Below, in pieces: positions 6,438 to 9,352 of a stretch of DNA of 9,352 bases. Location of the stretch: the NCBI GenBank assembly GCA_947565265.1, contig CANOFK010000026.1, positions 1 to 9,352 of the forward strand, written 5' to 3'. The stretch is from an uncultured Clostridia bacterium. GTDB lineage: Bacteria > Bacillota > Clostridia > Oscillospirales > Acutalibacteraceae. The notes under the pieces are model-generated. The model worked only from the letters and a program-made list of their open reading frames with translations, had not been told where the DNA came from and searched no databases. Each line of letters starts with the position of its first letter. The first letter of the stretch is position 1. Position numbers and translations under genes: made by a program.

Positions 6438-6466
6438 ATTGTACCACAAATCCTTTGGGGATGCAA
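6438..6466 (-). promoter_or_regulatory. Sigma-A promoter of the MATE-PHP unit
   Basis: On the minus strand: TTGCAT (6461-6466), 17-bp spacer, TACAAT (6438-6443), preceded by TGG as an extended -10. It sits directly downstream of the lipoprotein gene's terminator, so the MATE unit is transcribed independently. Confidence 0.85.
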
Positions 6467-6480
6467 CCGGCCCGGCCCAC

Positions 6481-6508
6481 AAAAAATGAGGGCGCATCCC
6501 GCGCCCTC
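6481..6508 (-). terminator. Intrinsic terminator of the lipoprotein gene
   Basis: On the minus strand an 8-bp GC-rich stem (6501-6508 with 6488-6495) with a 5-nt loop is followed by a U6 tract (As at 6481-6486 on the plus strand). It starts 5 bp past the stop codon. Confidence 0.9.
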
Positions 6509-6513
6509 TGCTG

Positions 6514-6822
6514 TCAACGGTCCCCGCTTTCCACCGTGCTTTCGTCCCCGTCGTCCCACACGCTGGAAAGCCCGCTGTCCAGGCCGTCCTCATCCAGCTC
6601 GCTGTTTACCCCGCTGCCCAGATCGGACTGGAGGCCGGACGCCTCGCCGTCCAGCATGGAGTCCAGGGCCGACTCCACCCGGCTGACCGTTTCGCTTACG
6701 TCCTCCCCCACCCGGGACACCACCTCAGACACCGTGCTTTCCACCTTGCCATTGCCGCAGCCGGTAAGGGCTGCCAGAACAGGCAGGCATAAACAAAAAA
6801 CCAATACGCTTTTGCTTTTCAT
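6514..6822 (-). CDS. Small acidic lipoprotein with 11-residue repeats
   Basis: A 102-residue precursor. The signal peptide (1-21) has a basic start, a hydrophobic core and lipobox LTG-C22; the mature part should be lipid-anchored on the outer face of the membrane. The mature chain is very acidic (21 Asp/Glu against 4 Lys/Arg) and Ser-rich. Residues 27-57 form a likely amphipathic helix with S-E-x-V-S-R-V at 32-38 and again at 43-49, an 11-residue period. The two copies use different codons. The last 40 residues are Gly/Ser/Asp-rich and probably disordered. The start at 6822 is chosen for AAAGGAAG just upstream and for the signal peptide; the longer in-frame ORF upstream is not a credible N-terminus. 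Monocistronic with its own terminator. Function unknown. Confidence 0.82.
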   Translation of the reverse strand: MKSKSVLVFCLCLPVLAALTGCGNGKVESTVSEVVSRVGEDVSETVSRVESALDSMLDGEASGLQSDLGSGVNSELDEDGLDSGLSSVWDDGDESTVESGDR

Positions 6823-6841
6823 ACTGACTTCCTTTCTGCCG

Positions 6842-6932
6842 GGCAGCAGGGCATACCCGCCCCGCGCGGCCCTGTTTTTTGCGGGCGGCCGGAACGGCAG
6901 GCAACGCGGTGTTGCCCGCGCCCCCTGCTGCC
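6842..6932 (-). promoter_or_regulatory. Inverted-repeat-rich leader of the lipoprotein gene
   Basis: Within the predicted leader of roughly 145 nt, a perfect 10-bp inverted repeat (6923-6932 with 6842-6851) encloses a 6-bp hairpin (6911-6916 with 6900-6905) and a GC helix (6881-6885 with 6856-6860). This suggests a branched fold ending shortly before the ribosome binding site. A competing pairing (6869-6874 with 6847-6852) uses the same 3' strand. In the plus direction that same competing hairpin is followed by six Ts (6875-6880). Local GC content is high, so chance pairing is possible. Confidence 0.4.
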
Positions 6933-6972
6933 GCCCTTTTTGCTCTGGATTAGCTTTGCCAGCCAGGATAAA

Positions 6973-7002
6973 AAAATACCTATTGTGCGGAAATGATTGC
7001 AA
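6973..7002 (-). promoter_or_regulatory. Probable leftward promoter of the lipoprotein gene
   Basis: On the minus strand: TTGCAA (6997-7002), 18-bp spacer, TATTTT (6973-6978). It is a weaker match than the rightward promoter with which it shares the palindromic -35 hexamer. Predicted start is near 6966. Confidence 0.5.
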
Positions 7003-7025
7003 AAAATTTTTTAAAATGATAGAAT
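6997..7025 (+). promoter_or_regulatory. Sigma-A promoter of the sugar-phosphate kinase gene
   Basis: TTGCAA (6997-7002), 17-bp spacer, TAGAAT (7020-7025) with an extended -10 TG (7017-7018). The spacer contains A6T6 (7001-7012), likely rigid or bent DNA. The leader to the ATG at 7062 is about 30 nt. Confidence 0.8.
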
Positions 7026-7061
7026 ACTTTAAAAGACTTGTAAGGCCAGGAGGGTATTATT

Positions 7062-8000
7062 ATGGTGTACACTGTCACGCTCAACCCCGCGCTAGACTGC
7101 TACCTGGCGCCCGAAACCTTCTGTATCGGGCAGATCAACCGCTACGGCGCCTCCCGGTTTTTGCCCGGTGGCAAGGGGGTCAATGTTTCGCTGATGCTCT
7201 CCTCCCTGGGCGGCAGCACCTCGGCGCTGGGCATTGCCGCCGGGTTTACCGGCAAGGCCCTGGCAGATATGCTGGAGCAGGCGGGCTGCCACACCTCCTT
7301 CCTCTTCCTGAAACAGGGCCTTACCCGCCTGAACCTGAAATTATCCCCTGCCGGCCAGCCGGAAACCGCCCTGAACGGCGCGGGCCCCGCCCTGGACGAA
7401 ACCACCCTGGAGCAACTGGAGCAGCTTGTGGCCACCCTTTTGCGTCCGGGGGATATGCTGGTGCTCTCCGGCAGCCTGCCCCAGGGGCTGCCTGTGGACA
7501 CCTACGCCCGTTTGGCCAAGGCCGCGCCCCAGGGGACCGGCCTGGTTTTGGACGCCAGCGGCCCGGCGCTGCTGGCCGGCTTGCAGGCCCAGCCCTTCCT
7601 GGTCAAGCCCAATTTGGAGGAATTGGGAGAACTGTTCCGGGTGCGCCTTACCGGCGAGGAGGACAGCCTGCCCTATGCCCGGAAACTGCGCCGCCGGGGC
7701 GCCAGGAACGTGCTGGTTTCTATGGGCGGGCAGGGGGCTTTCCTGCTGACCGCCCAGGGGAAAGTGCTGCGCCGCCCAGCCCTGCCCGGCAAAGAGGTGT
7801 CCTCGGTAGGGGCGGGCGACTCTATGGTGGCGGGTTTCCTCCACGGCTGGCTGCAAACCAGGAACCTGTCCGCCGCCCTGGACTGGGGGGTATCCGCGGG
7901 GGCGGCTACCGCCTTTACCCAGGGGCTGGCCGAGGCCGGCCAGGTGCGCCAGCTTTATGCCCGGCACTTTACCCCCCGGCCGGGCACGCCCCAATGTTAA
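7062..8000 (+). CDS. pfkB: PfkB-family sugar-phosphate kinase, probably 1-phosphofructokinase
   Basis: A 312-residue cytoplasmic kinase of the FruK/LacC branch of the PfkB (ribokinase-like) family, expected to phosphorylate fructose 1-phosphate to the 1,6-bisphosphate with ATP; tagatose 6-phosphate is an alternative substrate. The start MVYTVTLNPALD and GGKGVNVS (36-43) form the substrate-binding side. Further motifs are LTRLNLKL (88-95), SGSLPQGLP (136-144), KPNLEEL (182-188) and the ATP/anion-hole signature SVGAGDSMVAGF (248-259) with catalytic D253. AGGAGG ends 8 nt before ATG. Unlike the common fruR-fruK-fruA operon, no DeoR-type repressor or fructose PTS gene is adjacent; it stands alone from its own promoter, which argues for caution on substrate. 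No terminator is visible between its stop and the next promoter, 12 bp on. Confidence 0.88.
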   Translation: MVYTVTLNPALDCYLAPETFCIGQINRYGASRFLPGGKGVNVSLMLSSLGGSTSALGIAAGFTGKALADMLEQAGCHTSFLFLKQGLTRLNLKLSPAGQPETALNGAGPALDETTLEQLEQLVATLLRPGDMLVLSGSLPQGLPVDTYARLAKAAPQGTGLVLDASGPALLAGLQAQPFLVKPNLEELGELFRVRLTGEEDSLPYARKLRRRGARNVLVSMGGQGAFLLTAQGKVLRRPALPGKEVSSVGAGDSMVAGFLHGWLQTRNLSAALDWGVSAGAATAFTQGLAEAGQVRQLYARHFTPRPGTPQC

Positions 8001-8012
8001 TAGAAAATTAAG

Positions 8013-8041
8013 TTGACATAGCCGCCGATACACCGTAAAAT
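8013..8041 (+). promoter_or_regulatory. Near-consensus sigma-A promoter of the xpaC-like gene
   Basis: Perfect TTGACA (8013-8018), 17-bp spacer, TAAAAT (8036-8041). Predicted start is about 8048, leaving a leader of about 110 nt before the ATG at 8159. Confidence 0.88.
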
Positions 8042-8048
8042 AGGAGTA

Positions 8049-8121
8049 GGGCTGTTGTTCCGCAAGCCTTACAGCCCGGTACGGCCTAGCTATTCCCCTA
8101 TGCGGCCCCAAGGCGCGCATA
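8049..8121 (+). promoter_or_regulatory. Two-hairpin structured leader of the xpaC-like gene
   Basis: Hairpin 1 is a 7-bp perfect stem (8049-8055 with 8071-8077) with a 15-nt loop, starting at the predicted +1. Hairpin 2 pairs TATGCG (8099-8104) with CGCATA (8116-8121) and GCC (8105-8107) with GGC (8112-8114), with one bulged G and a CCAA loop. ATTCCCC occurs immediately before hairpin 2 (8092-8098) and again at its end (8121-8127). Loop 1 bases GCCTT (8066-8070) are complementary to AAGGC (8110-8114). It does not match a riboswitch class I know. Confidence 0.5.
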
Positions 8122-8158
8122 TTCCCCATAATGCTGATCAGGAGAGGGTGTTATCTAC

Positions 8159-9337
8159 ATGAACAACAACGGCAAACGTCCCGTGGAGGCCGAATACCGT
8201 TCCTCCCAGGTATACAAAACGCTTAACGGCCTGCCCGGCGCAGACAAGCTGGCCGAGGGCTTGGGCCGGGCTGCCGCGGGTATTGATGCCGCGTTGAACA
8301 GCGTCGGCCCGGTGGTCAAGTCCGCCGCCCAGGGCTACCGGAACGGCCGGCCGCCACAGCCCGGCGCCCATCAGGCCCCCAGCGCGCCCCCTCCCCCCGG
8401 CGCCCCTAACGGCAGCTATCACTATACCTACCGGTATAACGGCGCCCAGCCCAACCGCCAGGCCTCCCGGCCCCCTCAGCCTACCCGGCAGGGGCCGCAG
8501 CCCGGATACCGGCCGGGGCCGGGAACGCCCCCGCCTGCCCAGCCATACCGGCAGGCTCCCCCCCATCCCACCCAAAGCACCCGCCCCCCTGCGGGCGTCA
8601 CGCCGGCCCCTGCGCCCCAAATGCCCCCTATGAAGGTGGTGCATATGGGCAGCCCGGCCAAATATTACATCACCGGCATTGTGGCCCTGCTGTACGCAAT
8701 GAACGGCCAGATGATCGAGCCCCACGAGTGGGCGGTATTCGCCATTGTGGTGCTGTTGACTTTCCTGCTGTCCGGTGCCATTTTCCGGGGAAAAAAGCAA
8801 CTGGTGCCCGTGGTGGCGGAAGAGCCCAAACCCGCACCCCAGCCAGAGGCTAAAAAGGAGCCGGAGCCCCAGCCGGAGAAGAAATCCACCACCGGCAACC
8901 CGGAGGTGGATAAGATCATCGACGAGGGCCATGTGTACCTGAAAAAACTCCGGGCCGCCAATGACGCCATCCCGGACGAAGCCCTTTCCGCCGATATCGA
9001 CCGGATGGAGCGGGCCTCGGCGGATATTTTCAACTATATTGCCAAGCATCCGGGCAAGGCCCCCCAGATCCGCAAATTCATGAACTACTACCTGCCCACC
9101 ACCCTTAAGCTGCTGAACAGCTACGAACAGCTTAGCAAGCAGTCGGTAAAGGGCGAGAACATTACCTCCACCATGTTTAACATTGCGGGCATGATGCATA
9201 CCGTGGCCGACGCTTTTGAAAAGCAACTGGACTCCCTGTTTACCGACGAGGCCATGGATATTTCGGCGGACATCACGGTGTTTGAAACCATGCTGAAACA
9301 AGAGGGCTTTGTGGAGGAGAAGAAAAACGGGTTGTAA
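8159..9337 (+). CDS. XpaC-family (5-bromo-4-chloroindolyl phosphate hydrolysis) membrane protein
   Basis: A 392-residue protein. A polar N-terminus (1-61) is followed by a long Pro/Gln/Arg-rich disordered region (about 62-158), two closely spaced membrane segments (about 168-182 and 191-209) forming a hairpin with both ends probably cytoplasmic, a Lys/Pro/Glu linker (221-242), and the helical XpaC domain (about 246-390). RKFMNYYLPTTLKLLNSYEQL (305-325) is the family's most recognisable segment. Despite the family name, a true phosphatase activity is doubtful. XpaC homologues are commonly encoded beside TelA (toxic-anion/tellurite resistance family), whose gene would fall just past the window end if present. 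GAGGGTG lies 8 nt before ATG. The Pro-rich N-terminal extension makes it nearly twice the length of B. subtilis XpaC. Family call is firm; role unknown, plausibly envelope stress. Confidence 0.87.
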   Translation: MNNNGKRPVEAEYRSSQVYKTLNGLPGADKLAEGLGRAAAGIDAALNSVGPVVKSAAQGYRNGRPPQPGAHQAPSAPPPPGAPNGSYHYTYRYNGAQPNRQASRPPQPTRQGPQPGYRPGPGTPPPAQPYRQAPPHPTQSTRPPAGVTPAPAPQMPPMKVVHMGSPAKYYITGIVALLYAMNGQMIEPHEWAVFAIVVLLTFLLSGAIFRGKKQLVPVVAEEPKPAPQPEAKKEPEPQPEKKSTTGNPEVDKIIDEGHVYLKKLRAANDAIPDEALSADIDRMERASADIFNYIAKHPGKAPQIRKFMNYYLPTTLKLLNSYEQLSKQSVKGENITSTMFNIAGMMHTVADAFEKQLDSLFTDEAMDISADITVFETMLKQEGFVEEKKNGL

Positions 9338-9352
9338 ACATCCACTGGGCCT

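Noticed and set aside
6823..7002. 60-residue N-terminal extension of the lipoprotein
   Set aside because: It would bury the signal peptide and lipobox; a good ribosome binding site precedes the internal ATG at 6822.
6374..8011. 545-codon plus-strand open frame spanning the lipoprotein gene, the divergent region and the kinase gene
   Set aside because: It lies antisense to the lipoprotein and out of frame with the kinase, has no ribosome binding site, and its sequence is Pro/Arg/Gly-rich as expected from a GC-rich shadow frame.
8042..8158. Known riboswitch (e.g. TPP, FMN, glycine, fluoride) before the xpaC-like gene
   Set aside because: None of the conserved cores I know can be matched; it is described only as an unassigned structured leader.
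8138..9301. 387-codon minus-strand open frame opposite the xpaC-like gene
   Set aside because: Shadow of a GC-rich gene; no ribosome binding site or domain.
1..9352. CRISPR array, transposon ends, attachment sites, tRNA or rRNA genes
   Set aside because: No regularly spaced repeats, transposase or integrase genes, or cloverleaf-like sequences were seen on either strand.

Overview
The window is about 9.35 kb of GC-rich DNA, apparently a chromosomal stretch from a gut-type Firmicute (Clostridia, probably an Oscillospiraceae/Ruminococcaceae-like lineage). This is inferred from strong AAGGAGG-type ribosome binding sites, sigma-A promoters, intrinsic terminators, and family content typical of such genomes: ThiT, a DHHW protein, DUF1540, an XpaC-like protein, MATE and PHP proteins. 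I saw no tRNA or rRNA gene, insertion sequence, CRISPR array or phage gene. The window reads as compact house-keeping and accessory chromosome, not a mobile island.

Layout. The left edge cuts into thiT, the thiamine-binding S component of an ECF transporter (1-618). A strong terminator follows, and its U-tract runs directly into the promoter of a membrane-anchored DHHW/AlgX-like SGNH protein (721-1872). Next come a small Cys-rich double-DUF1540 protein (1956-2285) and a 14-bp terminator. An extended -10 promoter then drives a two-gene unit: an ADP-ribosylglycohydrolase (2446-3276) joined by an ATGA overlap to a 165-residue protein of unknown function (3273-3770). A separate promoter serves an 88-residue protein with an HPr-like layout (3861-4127). 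A bidirectional terminator closes this rightward block against a leftward block.

The leftward block, read right to left, is a small acidic lipoprotein (6822-6514) with its own terminator, then a MATE exporter (6348-4954) with its own promoter and a 5'-terminal hairpin, then a PHP-domain phosphoesterase (4908-4192). To the right of a divergent promoter region (6823-7061) lie a PfkB/FruK-type sugar-phosphate kinase (7062-8000) and, behind a near-consensus promoter and a structured leader, an XpaC-family membrane protein with a long proline-rich N-terminus (8159-9337).

No single pathway links these genes. The most interesting items are the coupled ADP-ribosylglycohydrolase plus unknown-protein pair, the divergent region where one palindromic TTGCAA can serve as -35 box in both directions, the folded leaders of the xpaC-like, MATE and lipoprotein genes, and the hendecad-repeat lipoprotein. 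I did not find convincing evidence of a wholly new multi-gene system. The ADP-ribosyl pair is the best candidate.
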